This document shows, piece by piece, positions 46,158 through 57,458 of a stretch of 64,000 nucleotides of DNA; within the stretch, counting starts at the first letter, position 1, and each line of letters starts with the position of its first letter. A program made the position numbers and the translations under genes. This DNA is from Globodera rostochiensis (Eukaryota > Nematoda > Chromadorea > Rhabditida > Heteroderidae). The notes under the pieces are model-generated. The model was not told where the DNA came from, made no database searches, and saw only the letters and a program-made list of their open reading frames with translations. The stretch is from contig JAEVLN010000003.1 in NCBI GenBank assembly GCA_018350325.1, positions 3,858,745 through 3,922,744 of the forward strand. The letters are read 5' to 3'.

Positions 46158-46920
46158 TGCAGTTTTGCAGTTATCTTTTAATAAAAAAATAAAAAACTCT
46201 AAGAATTTTCAACATTATTTAAAATCATTTTGATTAGTATCCAAAGTTATGTAACTGTACCGAAAAAAAGTTGAATCCGTTAAATAACGAGCTATGTAGC
46301 ATTAGTCGTTTTTTAGATAAATACACAAATTTAATAATTTTATGTTGGCGCATATACTTTTTTACGGTACTGTAAAATATAAAAAAACCTGGGGGTTTTT
46401 AATAAATAAAAAAAAATTTAAAGAAAAATGATTTTATTTTATTTTTTTTGTGTAAGAAAAAACTAATTTTTTGTTTACGTGATTGGGTTATTTTAAGGCT
46501 TTGAAAACTTTAGCAAGCTAATTTGTAAAATGTTTTTTTATTTTTTAAAATTTATTATGAATTTAAAATTAATCTAGAATAAAGCAAATTTAATTAAAAT
46601 AAAAGAAATAACTTTCAATTGCCAGTTTTTTCCGCCGTCTGTCGGCAGCGCATTCAATGAGAAAACGCACAATTGAAAGAAACTGTTGCAGAAGCTGCAA
46701 AATGCAATGAATTGAGCTCAGATTTATTACAAAATGAGGCCAGCAGCTTATTACCCGCCGGAGTTTTTACGTCATATCGCATCAATGAACGATAAATTGC
46801 CGAGAAGAAATTTCCAACTTTTTCTGCTGAAGGCAATTCGACTGCACAAATTCTTTGGGTTCAGAAACTTCATTGTTGTTGCATTAATATTGTAATGAAA
46901 CGAGAGGGGAGCTCTGGCTG
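46158..46920. other. AT-rich intergenic stretch
   Basis: Long A and T runs. A minus-strand open stretch at 46654-46836 shows no domain. No gene is supported. Confidence 0.5.
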
Positions 46921-47075
46921 GGACGGTCAAAACGCCTATGGCGGGGGCATAAGATCCATAAGAGGGCCCCGGTAGCTCAGACGGTTAGAGCATTGGTTTG
47001 GTTGTGAAGCTAATCACTGCACCGAATGTTGTGGATTCGATTCCTGCCAGGGCTACCATTTTGCCTATCTCTTAC
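46921..47075 (+). repeat. tRNA-derived SINE, copy 2
   Basis: GCCCCGGTAGCTCAGACGG (A box) and GGATTCGATTCC (B box) are embedded in the same flanks as the copy at 3660-3813 (upstream TATGGCGGGGGCA, downstream ATTTTGCCTAT). The tRNA-like part is longer than a normal tRNA and differs in the middle, so it is a SINE and not a working tRNA gene. Confidence 0.7.
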
Positions 47076-47190
47076 AATTTGTATGAGGTAACCGAACTAT
47101 TTGTAGATGACCGATCAGATATTTATACAAATTCCTTGCTTTAAGTGTATGATAATTTATTCGCGTGATAAACATACCTAAAATGACAAG

Positions 47191-47895
47191 ACCCCAACTC
47201 GCTTTTGGCCAACTCGCTTTTTACCCATTGACCCGACTCGCTTTTTTTGGGACGATTCGCTTTTTAGTAAGAAAAAAGCATTTTTGAGCGGAAGTAGAAG
47301 CTTTTATGCAATTCTTTAAGTGTATTCGGGGGTTAATAAGATCACTGATCACGACTATGACATCAGATTTATCATAAGACATCCTCTAATCTATGATTTC
47401 GACATCTATGTTTTTATAAAAAATTAAAAAATGTTTGTTTTCAAAGTTGAGAAAAAGGTGTTTTTAGGGGTATTCGGGGGCGTAGAATCCGAATCTGGCA
47501 TTTATACAGACCATTCGAATTTTTTTTCGAAATTTCAAAAATCATATTTATTGCTCAAAATCGATGGAAATACACGAAATTACAACAAGAGAGTCGGATT
47601 CGGATTCTACGCCCCCGAATACCCCTAAAAACACCTTTTCTCAACTTTGAAAAAAAAATTTTTAATTTTTTTACAAAAACATAGATGTCGAAATCTTAGT
47701 TTAGATAAATCTGATGTCATATTCGTGATCAGCTACCTAAATAACCCCCGAATACACTTAAGGAATTTCGTAAAAGCTTCTACTTCCGCTCATAAATTCT
47801 TTTTTCTTACTAAAAAGCGAGTCGTCCCAAAAAAAGCGAGTTGGCCAAAAGCGAGTCGTCCCAAAAAAAGCGAGTTGGCCAAAAGCGAGTTGGGT
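47191..47895. mobile_element. long fold-back element (about 705 bp)
   Basis: Near-palindromic over its full length. CCCCAACTCGCTTTTGGCC at 47191 pairs with GGCCAAAAGCGAGTTGGG ending at 47895. Inner blocks (GAGCGGAAGTAGAAGCTTTT, TGTATTCGGGGG, GGGGGCGTAGAATCCGAATC) have their complements in reverse order. The turn lies near 47545. No protein is encoded. Pieces of it occur at about 4070-4310, 11290-11330 and 30120-30160. Confidence 0.85.
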
Positions 47896-49352
47896 ATTTA
47901 CCACCTAAAATTACCACATTTCGTTCGCACACAAACCAATACAGTATATATAGGGGCAGGGGAAGCGTATCGTAAAAAATGTTTTGTAAAGAATGGGTCG
48001 TCCGTATACATTTTGTTCAATTGTGTTTATCTATCATCATCATCATCGACCATTCAACGTTGTTGGTGTTTTTGTTTGATATTTTACAGCCTTCCCGGCA
48101 ATGTCCATGTGGGAAAGAAAGAATGTGAATAGTAAATGAGTGGCCAAACCAACCGACCGACCGACCGACAGCCACAAGCATTGGGCGGAGGCAGAAGAAA
48201 AAAAAACATTTGCTCGTATCACAACGTTTGTTTGTGTGTATTACGAGCCTCCAAACAATTCATTTTTTATTTCGCTCCTCTGCCCCCCCCCTCCGTCAGC
48301 AGCCTTCAAAATTAAGGCAGAAAAGTTTTTCGTTCGTAACACCTCGAATATGAAATGCGCTTGGATTGGCGTTAAACCTGGGGATAGGGGTAACTTTCAG
48401 AACAAAGAGTTAGTAGAGACTAAGGGACCGGCAAAATCGCATTTGCGGGATCCGGCTGCGGGATATTTTTGAACTCTATTATTAGGTACCGGTAATTGTT
48501 ATTTGATGCATCCTTATTTATAATCATTCATTCTCCTTCAAGTAAGCCGAGATCCATTTTGGTTTTTCGATTTTTGCAAATGATTGAACATATTGCCAAA
48601 AAATCTCTTTTTAAAATGTAACACCAACCCAAAAAATAAGGACAGCATTCGAATCCTCCATTAGTACCTTAAAATTGTATTTACATCAGAGCAGATCAGG
48701 GCTCCAAGTTTTTAACTTTTAGCCTCATTTTGTGCTTTTTTGTTAGACCGATGAGGCTAATTTTCAAATGAGGGTTTAAAGTTTTCTAAATTTCGACTTT
48801 TGTGATTAGCTAGTTAACTTTTTTTTTAACAAAATGTTTCTTCCGCAAAAGAAAGAAACAATTCTCTAACTTTTAACAAATTAACCTATTTTCAAAAAAA
48901 AAATTTTTCTGGACCCTCACATTAAAAAAAGCTTACAATATAGCTTTTTTTGTTGTTGTAAAATGAGGCTTTTGCATGCCAAATGCCTTTTGAAAATGTT
49001 TATTTGCGATTCCCATAGAAGAAAACATTTTTGCTCTACCATCGAGATTTTTTCATATTTTTTTGTTGTCCAATCTCGGGAACCGATTGTCTGCTTCAAA
49101 TTTCAGGCAGCATTTTCGTATTTGATCAAACTATGTCTTCGTCAACCATGCCAAGTATAGCAACAGCTAAGTCGAGCAATAAGCCCGATCAAGCAACAGG
49201 TGCTTAAATCTACAAAATTTTGTTACAAATGTTTTTTGGTTTTTATGTCGTCCCATCCTCACGCACGACCTATGAATGCTAGGCTGCTACATTTGCAAAT
49301 AGTCTTCGTTTAGGGGAGATGCGACGTAAAAAAAAATTGAACCTTTTTTCAG
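47896..49352. other. intergenic region upstream of the ZIP transporter
   Basis: Contains a short CCGACCGACCGACC microsatellite (about 48160), a C-rich tract (about 48282) and a second copy of the TTTTAGCCTCATTTTGTG repeat (about 48697-48800). A start exon for the ZIP gene may lie here (an ATG near 49132 follows an AG), but its reading frame does not join the later exons. Confidence 0.45.
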
Positions 49353-52300
49353 AGTCGGATAAAATCCCCGGCTTCCACAGACTTATATTCTGGATCCAAC
49401 AAAATCGGGGCCAGTACTCTAGGTTAATAAAAATTGTTTAGAAGTTTGTTTTCGCTTTTCGGAGGAAGAGTAAAAACTGATTTTTCTATTTTTTAAATTG
49501 GGGAGGGGGGGTTGGTAGTAGCAGCAACGGTTACCCGCTGATTCGTGATTCATCCCGGGGTGCTTTCTCGAAAATTATGGGCCCATTATTTCAAACTTGT
49601 TGATAAGCAATTGCATTGCCTGCATAATTACCAATTTTAACGGTAATTTGTGTTTATCGTTTATTAAGTTTTATATAATCAATCCCAATTTTTCAGTATG
49701 GATTCTCGGCCTTAGCTTCGTCACAGGTACCTTTTAATTTGGTGCTTTTGCAGTTTATTTCCATCACAAAGATTCTTTGCTTAGTTTAGAAAGTTAATTT
49801 CATGGACCAAACACTAAAATTTTGATCGTTTTACTTGGCAAATTTATTTATTATTCTACAAAATTGAAAGCCCAGCCGAATAAATTGGGCTTTCATTGCT
49901 TCATAAATTTATGGGATGGTTAAACTGCAAATTGTCCATTATTCACACTTCAGTGATCGGTCTGTGCGCGGTTGTTGGCATTTTGGTGATGCGCTGTCTG
50001 AAGAAAAGTTTGTTCAACCGATTCATCACTTTCTTTGTCAGTGTCGGCGTCGGTTCTCTGTCCGGTTCCGCCGTTTTTCATCTCTTGCCGCATGTCTGTT
50101 GAACTTTTGATCCTATCCCCCTGCGGATTTTAAAGATTTTATTTGATTATATTGTTTTGAATTTTTGTTAATTTTTTTTTGTTTAAAACCATCTTCCAGG
50201 ATAGGCAAAACTTATTACGTTTTAAGGCTTTCGGTTTTGCCCACGAGCCGCATGTCAACGGTTCGCATTCCTCTTTGACTGGTGGTCCCGCCCCGGACTT
50301 TAACTATCTGTGGCAGTGTTTTGCCGTAATCGGTGGCATATACATTTTCTTTTTTTCCGACAAATTCATCAAAATTGTGCTGGAGACACGCAAAGTGAGT
50401 AAAGTTTTTTGAATTTGAATTTTGCTTAAATTTAGTTTCATCCAAAAAACCCCACAAATTTTTGTTGCAAAAAATATCCAAATTTAAGCGTTCCATGAAA
50501 AAAAGTGCCGAAATGAAGCAGTTGCACTCCAACCACAAACATGAAGGCACAGAAAACGGACATTTAGTGTCGGACACACTTTTAAACAATGTAATTCGTT
50601 TATTTATTTAATCTTTTTGCATCCAATAGTTTCGAAAGGGGTAAAATTTAAAAATCGTCTAGAAATTTTACCTTTCGTCTCAAAATTATTTAGTATAAAA
50701 TTGTAAACTTAAAAATTTGGACAAATTTCGTAGCGAATTTGAGTACTATTTTTTGATTAAAATTAATTAACAGGATCAACACCGGGTAACAGTTACACAA
50801 CATTCTGTTAATGAAAACACCGACATCAGCAAAGAGATGAAGGAATCTGAGCGGTACATCGAACAGCAGGTTACCTCCGATTGAGGGATGCTAATAAATG
50901 TTGAAATTTTTAGCAAATTCTCCAAATTAGCCATTTTTGGGGTGGGGGCAACCGATGACATCTCTCCGTTAATCGACCCAAAATGTTTATTTTGCAGACT
51001 CATGCCCTGTGCGTGCACGACCACGACTTCAAGGAGGGCGACTCGGTGATTGCAACTGTGGTAGGTAAGGGGCTCACTCAGAAACTCAAACCAAAGCATT
51101 TTTCCAACTTACAAATTCTAAAAGCTTCTTTTAATTCGCTTGCACATTGTTCAACAGCAGCACAGTCTTTGCATTCCTGTCTTTTTAGGCTTGGATGATC
51201 ATTTTTGGCGACGGATTGCATAATTTCATCGACGGAGTGACTATTGGGGTTGGCTTTAACAAGTCCATTGTTGGCGGCATCAGCGTTTGTGTGGCCGTTC
51301 TGTGCGAAGAATTCCCGCACGAATTAGGTAAGGGGTCGGGCCACAGAAATAAATTGTCAAATTATCGTTTTAAATAGTGCCAGACAAAATGGGAAACTCG
51401 GCATACGGGGCGGGATTCATCTTATTTTTTCTGAAACGATAGGGCCGAAGAGCAACAAAAAAAATGGATGTCTATAAAAAGGTACCGATGCCGCAAAGGG
51501 AAAATTTTAAATTGAGAGAATTTTTAAAAGAATTGTCTAACGCAATTTTCGCGTTTTCTGTTAAATACGATAAGTCTAAAAAGGCCGGGACACGGCACCG
51601 GGATCCCGTAAAATTTCCTTTTGCCGGTGTGACCTCAACGCCACAGCCATCGGAGTCAATTAAAAAGGTAAAATTCAGGTGACGTGGCCATTCTGGTAAA
51701 CTCGGGCATGTCGATGAAGCAGGCGTTGGTGTACAATTTGTTGAGTGCCGCCACTTGTTACGTCGGCTTTTTCATCGGCGTTTTGGTGGGCGAGATTGAC
51801 GATATCACCCCTTATATTCTTGGATTTGCCGGCGGAATGTGAGACAAACAATCATTTTTGAAATGTATTTATTTCTCTCTTCAGGTTCCTCTACATCTCC
51901 TTGGTATGCGGTGTTCTGTTTTAAGAGCATTTTGACATTTTCTCACTGGGTTTCGAGGGGAGGTGCTCAAAAACGCTATTTTAGGGGAATATTTTGGATT
52001 ATTAGATGTCTATTGCTTTCACTAAAATCATAAAACAATAGCAGATTTTTTTCACTACAAAGGAAAAGAATTAAAGTGAAATTTTGTCATCGCCTGAGAG
52101 AAAGAAAATTTTTAATTTAGGGAGGGAACTGAGGAAGTTGCCCCCTTCGCTCCCATGGCTACGCCCTGGGGGTTATTCATTCCACCGTTTTTTGAATGTC
52201 GTTATTTATGGACAAAAAGTTCAGCATCTACGCACATTTAGGGCTGTATGATGCCGGAGATGAAAAATGCGATGGAGAAGGCGCTCTCAGTGTCTCTCTC

Positions 52301-52479
52301 CCAGGGCCTCGAGATGCTCGGACTGCAGGCGGCCGGAGTAGTGACCGGTGGGTTTTTGGTGTGCCAAATATAACCGGAGTTCAAAATTTATTGTGATTTA
52401 TAAAGCTAAACTGAATTCTTCAGGTCTAGTCTGCATGTTTGTCATGGCGCGCTTTGGTGAAGAAATTAAAATTTCATAG
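49353..52479 (+). CDS. ZIP-family metal transporter (SLC39A8/A14-like), 5' end unresolved
   Basis: Membrane metal-ion importer of the LIV-1 subfamily. Exons: about 49363-49421 (tentative), 49697-49727 (WILGLSFVT), 49952 onward ([32 protein letters not shown]), about 50200-50396, 50494-50590 (His-containing loop), 50774-50878, 50999-51060, about 51189-51325 ([13 protein letters not shown] then CEEFPHELG), 51680-51838, 51886-51902 (LYISL), 52231-52349 and 52424-52479, ending GEEIKIS. The TM4 HNFIDG and TM5 EEFPHELGD motifs are intact. TM5 has Glu where most LIV-1 proteins have His, as in ZIP8/ZIP14, which carry Fe, Mn and Zn. The intron at about 51903-52230 contains a degraded repeat ending GGCTACGCCCTG. 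The N-terminal ectodomain and start codon were not located. Confidence 0.92.
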
Positions 52480-53018
52480 AAAATGCTTTTGAACATAGAT
52501 GTTGATTTGCATAATGAATGGAAATTTTTGAAATCGTTTTGTTTGTTCCGTTTTTCTCGTGCATAAATTTTAATCAATTTTCGGTACCTACCTTTTTTTT
52601 GGTATCGATTTTAATCGAAATACCGAACGGTACACCGAAATTTACGGACATAATGGATCAAATGATCGTGTGAACACGGAAATGCAAATGAGGGATAAAA
52701 GGAAAATCGGGAAATATTTTTGCAGTATTGGACAGTAATTATTGATCACCATCACCGGACTTACCTTCGCGCTCAAAAATCCCATCTTTAGGGGTGTACT
52801 TTTTTCCCGGCCCGATCGGGATTCTGATTTTTCAAAAACCGGGAATTTCCCGACCAGTCCCGGTCGGGATCCGCCTACCCTTTTTTTGGTAATATCGCGA
52901 AATCCTCGTGCGGCGGGATCCGCTCCCGCGCCGCTCTCTAGTTTTAGTCCATTTTATGCTGTATTTGGTAACTTTAATCCATAGAAATCGGCCCCTTTTG
53001 ATCACTTCCTCAGATCGA
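52480..53018. other. convergent intergenic region
   Basis: Between the ZIP stop and the sushi/Ig gene stop. Contains a degraded CCCGGTCGGGATC-rich repeat (about 52786-52885) similar to the interior of the element at 6742-7127. No gene. Confidence 0.5.
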
Positions 53019-56000
53019 TCACTTTCGATTCATTTCTTTCTCCGCCGACACCGCCGCTTTTCGTCCGCCTGTCACAATTCGGACACAACGCGGTTTCTGG
53101 CGGGACCACAGTCCGGACTGTACGCATTCCAAAACATTTTCGGCGTCCAATTTGTAGCCGTTATCACTGCAAAAGAACACCAATCGCTCACCCAACTGAA
53201 AAAAGATGCCAAAATATTTCAAAAAAAAAAAAGCAAATGTTTTTGATTCGATTCGTTTATGAGATGATTCAATGACGCCTTAGAATGCCATCCAACCCAA
53301 ATTATAATAATAATAACTTTTAACTAAAAATAGTTTTGTCACTTTTTGGCATTAAAAACGCACAGAATAATGTTCGCGTGGAGGCTGTGTGGTACGACCG
53401 TGCAGAATTGTGCCAGGGAATTTGCATATCGCCTCGCAACGTGCCAACATTTGGCTCCACTCGCCGTTGGGCTGGCACAACAAATGGTCAGCGCCCGTCA
53501 GTAAATGTTCGGGAGGGCATCGAAAAAGTAACAAATGGCCCACGGGGAAACGATGAGGGGACTTAAATAAGAGTAATTTGTTTGATTAAATTTAAATTAA
53601 TTACCAAATCCGAAAAATTTGACATTGAAAGGGCGGGCACGTGCGAGAAAATGGCCAAATGCGGGGGCTGAGGAGGCGCGGGACAAGTCACTTCTGTCAT
53701 TATTATAATTTGGCAAATTAATTACATTGGGGGGGGGAGTATCGCCCACCTTTACATCGTGGCAACTCGGCATTCCATCGCCCATCCCGACCGCAACGGA
53801 TTTCCGCACTTCCGTCGAGAAAGTGCCGCGAACTTCGGCACCAACACTTTGCCAAACCGCCCGGTTTGTGGCCACTGAGTCGACAGTTTAGTTCTGTGTC
53901 CGTCAACACCAACGGGGGACATTGAACATCTGCGCGAATTAGTTTAAGAATTTGAACATTTACATGTGCAGGTTGGCGGAAAGTGTGACCATCGGCCGCC
54001 CTCAAGACACATCTTGGAATGGACACGGTTACAGTACACCAGCCGAGTAATTATTCACACCAAAGTGCGCGGGTTGAGTATACGGTGTCCAGGTGAGCAG
54101 GAAAATTGTGCTACTGTACCCAGGAAATGGTGGCGCTGGGAGTAGTGAATGCGCAACGTGGGCGAGCTGTTGGCGATTGGCTCACAATGCTCCTCTGAAA
54201 CATCAAAAATTTATTTATTAAAATTAATTAAACATTAATTTAAAATAAAAATGATTTTTATTGTACCTCGAACTCGAATTTGCACACTGTTACGTCGTCC
54301 ATTGGGCAATATACAATGAAAGATGCCGTCGTCTTCCCTTTGTGCCGTTGAGACAGAAAGCTGAAAGAGAAGAAATAATTTCAAAAAGTTTTCTAAAATG
54401 CTAAAATGCTAAAATATATATATATATAATTTATACTAATAAAAGAGGTTTTAATTACTTGAAAAGCATCCATTTCAGGAAACTTTGGATGAACGCCACG
54501 TGTCCAACTCTATTAATTAACAAAAAAAGTTTAATATAATATCTAAAATAAAATTAATGAATCAAAACTTAGTGCCAATTTAAAAAAAATTGCTTTCAAA
54601 TTTACACCACCAACTTGAGGGTAAGTCCGATAGGTTGAGGTGCTCTCCTAAACATCTTTAAATTGGGGGTATTTAAAAAACATTTTTCAATCCCACCCAT
54701 TTTGGATTAGTGCCGTTGCTCTTCGGGTGGAGACAGTACAAAAATACGGTAGCCGATTTGTTCACAAGTAAAATGCCCGCGGGCGAAATTGACAATTGGC
54801 CGTTGTCAACGTGGAAGTGAATGGGCGGAGATGCCGAAAACGGTTCGGAGGGATTCAATTGCAACGGCACACAATGCGGGGGCGGGGGAAGCCTAACAAA
54901 TTTCGGCATTTTCATAAAGCAATTTGTAGAGCAAAAATGGCGACATTAAATTTAAATTTTGTTTTTAAGATTCGCAAATTTCAATAAAGAAAAAACAATT
55001 TAATTTATAAAATATTAATTAGAGCCCGGATTTTGGAAATAACCAGGATCTTGGATTTATCATGATCAAAATCCCGATTTCAGGATATCCTAATCTTGAT
55101 GCTTCGACGAAATGCCAGGATTCCGGATCAGGAGTCATGGGAAATCCTGTCCGGGCTCTAATTTAAGTATTAATTAATGCTTTTCCCACCATTCCCCGTC
55201 TCGGCACACGCTTTCCGACGCACCGCGCAATTGGTCCATGACTGAAAGTGAATTCATTTTTATTTAATTAATTTGATGATAAACAATGATTTGTGCAAGA
55301 GAAAAGAAGTCGGGAAAAGTCTGAAAAGTCCATAATTTTATTTAGACAAAAAATCGAATATTATTTTTACTTGCAAATTTTTGATTGAACAGCACAAATT
55401 GCCGTCCCTGCTGATGGAACACGCGCAATCGCGCCCTGGCACTGGCGGAAGAGAATTTGAAATCGCACAGAGAATTCATTTCCACTGAAAAGAATCGAGC
55501 TTTCAATTCTTTATTTTCTTTTTCTATCTTTTCTTTTTGTTCTTTCTCTTTTTTTACCTCTTCAGATAATCTAAAATTCATTTCTTTTAACTTTGTCTCA
55601 GAATTCTCTCTTAATTGATTAAACAAACTATGCTTTAAGTTCTTACGGTAATTTACCTTTAGGGCATTCAATGCGATTTCGAACCTGCCATTTGCCGGCG
55701 CGGCACCGCCACTGTTCGAACCGGTCTAATCTGAGTTGGTTGCTCGGATTGGCACATTTCACCTCAAATTTAAAGCTTCTGAAAGTGTTTTGCACTTAAA
55801 ATTAATTAACCAACCAAAAGTACAGTGCCTGAGGGAAACCGCACTACCGTATCCTTCTTTTGCCAACGATCAATATTCAGCTGATCAATCTGTAGTCCGT
55901 CAACTTGTGCAGCAGCGCCTGTAACTGCGGCATCCAACGAGTGCAATGCGTGTTCCTCCTGCAGGCGTGGAGCGCTGCACGCTCCGCTTGGGTCACGCAC

Positions 56001-57145
56001 GGGCACTTTGGCTGCTATTGTGTCGCCAGGCGGCACGTTACCAGTGCCGAGTGCAACACACGGCAACAGAAGGGCCGTCCATGCGCCATGGAGGCACTGA
56101 AATATGAATTGGGTACTAATGATGCTCGAGAGTCTTGTCAGTTTATTATAATAATTAAAAGATTTAAAAACGTTGGTAATAAAATGTTAAAGCAATTTGC
56201 CTGAATTGCAGCCGCTTCCCTTGCCTTTTTCCCATTACTTTCACAGCCGTAGCGAATAATCGCGCCTTCCGGGAACACTCTCAGCGCCGTCGGGTCAATT
56301 AAAAAAGCTTTCAAAAATTGTGAAATAAATAAATTCCCAAAAATCGAACTCTCTCCGACAGAATTTGCGTTGTGAATTGAGGCGGGCGCTGAACTGTGAT
56401 GAGGTGCAGCACAGAAAGTGGGGGAGAAAGCTGTAAAATTGGCAATTTATGCCAATGTTTATTGTTCACATTCTAATAGTTCCCTAACCACAATTGTTGA
56501 ATGTGCCATTCAATTGACCAAATTGGCAATTTATGCCAATGTTTATTGTTCACATTCTAATAGTTCCCTACCACAATTGTTGAATGTGCCATTCAATTGA
56601 CCAAATTGGCAATTTATGCCAATGTTTATTGTTCACATTCTAATGTTCCCTACCACAATTGTTGAATGTGCCATTCAATTGACCAAATTGGCAATTTATG
56701 CCAATGTTATTGTTCACATTCTAATAGTTCCCTACCACAATTGTTGAATGTGCCATTCAATTGACCAAATTGGCAATTTATGCCAATTTTTGACCCGACG
56801 CTGCAATTGTATTGGGCCGATTGTCCGTGTGCCAACACTGTGGGACCATCACCAACAAATTCTCGAGGCACTGGACATTCCTCTAAAGCAATAAATAAAT
56901 AAAATATATAAATAATAAGAAAATAATTAATACTCGGCACGCATTCGCCGACATCTTCGAGTAGGCGGCCACGTTGGCACTGTGCCAACGAATTGCCCGT
57001 CGGGCGGAAGCCGCGCAAACATTCCATGCGAGCGGACGTGCCGTGTGACAGCCGCGTTCCGGAAACAATTGTCGACGACCGCGAAACAGCGTTGGAAGCT
57101 GCCGCATTAGCGTGAACAAACAGCGAGTGAAGACGCGAAGGCAAA
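53019..57145 (-). CDS. sushi (CCP) and Ig domain protein, Hikaru genki-like; may continue the LEV-9-like gene
   Basis: Secreted-type domains in minus-strand order: CCP (57145-56945, SHGTSARMECLRGFRPTGNS); CCP (56880 to about 56060, starting ECPVPREFVGDGP, second half uncertain); Cys-poor and CCP-like segments (KCANPSNQLRLDRFEQWRC; about 55490-55180); an Ig-like domain split over 54900-54690 (ISPAGILLVNKSATVFLYC) and about 54365-54270 (AQREDDGIFHCILPNGRRNS); then four CCPs (EHCEPIANSS at about 54185; CPPLVLTDTELNCRLSG at about 53930; VTCPAPPQPPHLAIFS at about 53695, continued by GHLLLFRCPPEHLLTGADH; and NGYKLDAENVLEC at about 53170). Stop at 53019. Ig followed by four or five CCPs is the layout of Drosophila Hig, a synaptic-cleft protein. 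No signal peptide was found at its 5' side. Confidence 0.7.
55020..55159. mobile_element. small inverted-repeat element (140 bp)
   Basis: TAGAGCCCGGA at the left end and TCCGGGCTCTA at the right end form a perfect inverted repeat around a stretch rich in AGGATT and AATCCTG motifs. No clear target duplication. It is in an intron of the sushi/Ig gene. Confidence 0.7.
56437..56789. repeat. 83-bp tandem repeat, four copies plus a part
   Basis: The landmark GGCAATTTATGCCAATG recurs at 56441, 56525, 56608, 56690 and (partial) 56772, with spacing of 82-84 bp. It most likely lies in an intron of the sushi/Ig gene, just after the Cys-Ser-Val-Gly segment of a CCP. Confidence 0.9.
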
Positions 57146-57458
57146 GCGCAGCGATTTAAATAATTAATTTAAATTGTATAAATTAACCAATTTAATAAAA
57201 AAAGCTTTTATGTATCTCATTAATATTTTTCAACATTTCCAACCATCTGCGAATTTATGCTCATCATCACTGGTCTCCTAAATAAGAAAAGTTCCATTTC
57301 TTAGAATTTAAAATAATTATTAACACAAAACTTTTAATTAAAAAAATTGTTTCGGAATTTTAATGTCAAAGTCCGTGTAATTAATTGGCCTAAATTAAAG
57401 CGGACCAAACCCAAATTAAAGGGGGGGGGGGAGGATATTCAAAAACAAACCTACTCAC

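Noticed and set aside
46966..47057. Functional tRNA gene.
   Set aside because: Too long in the middle and with the same SINE flanks as the 3.7-kb copy.
51464..51682. Open frame inside a ZIP intron.
   Set aside because: It lies between the EEFPHEL and GDVAILVN exons, which join in phase without it.
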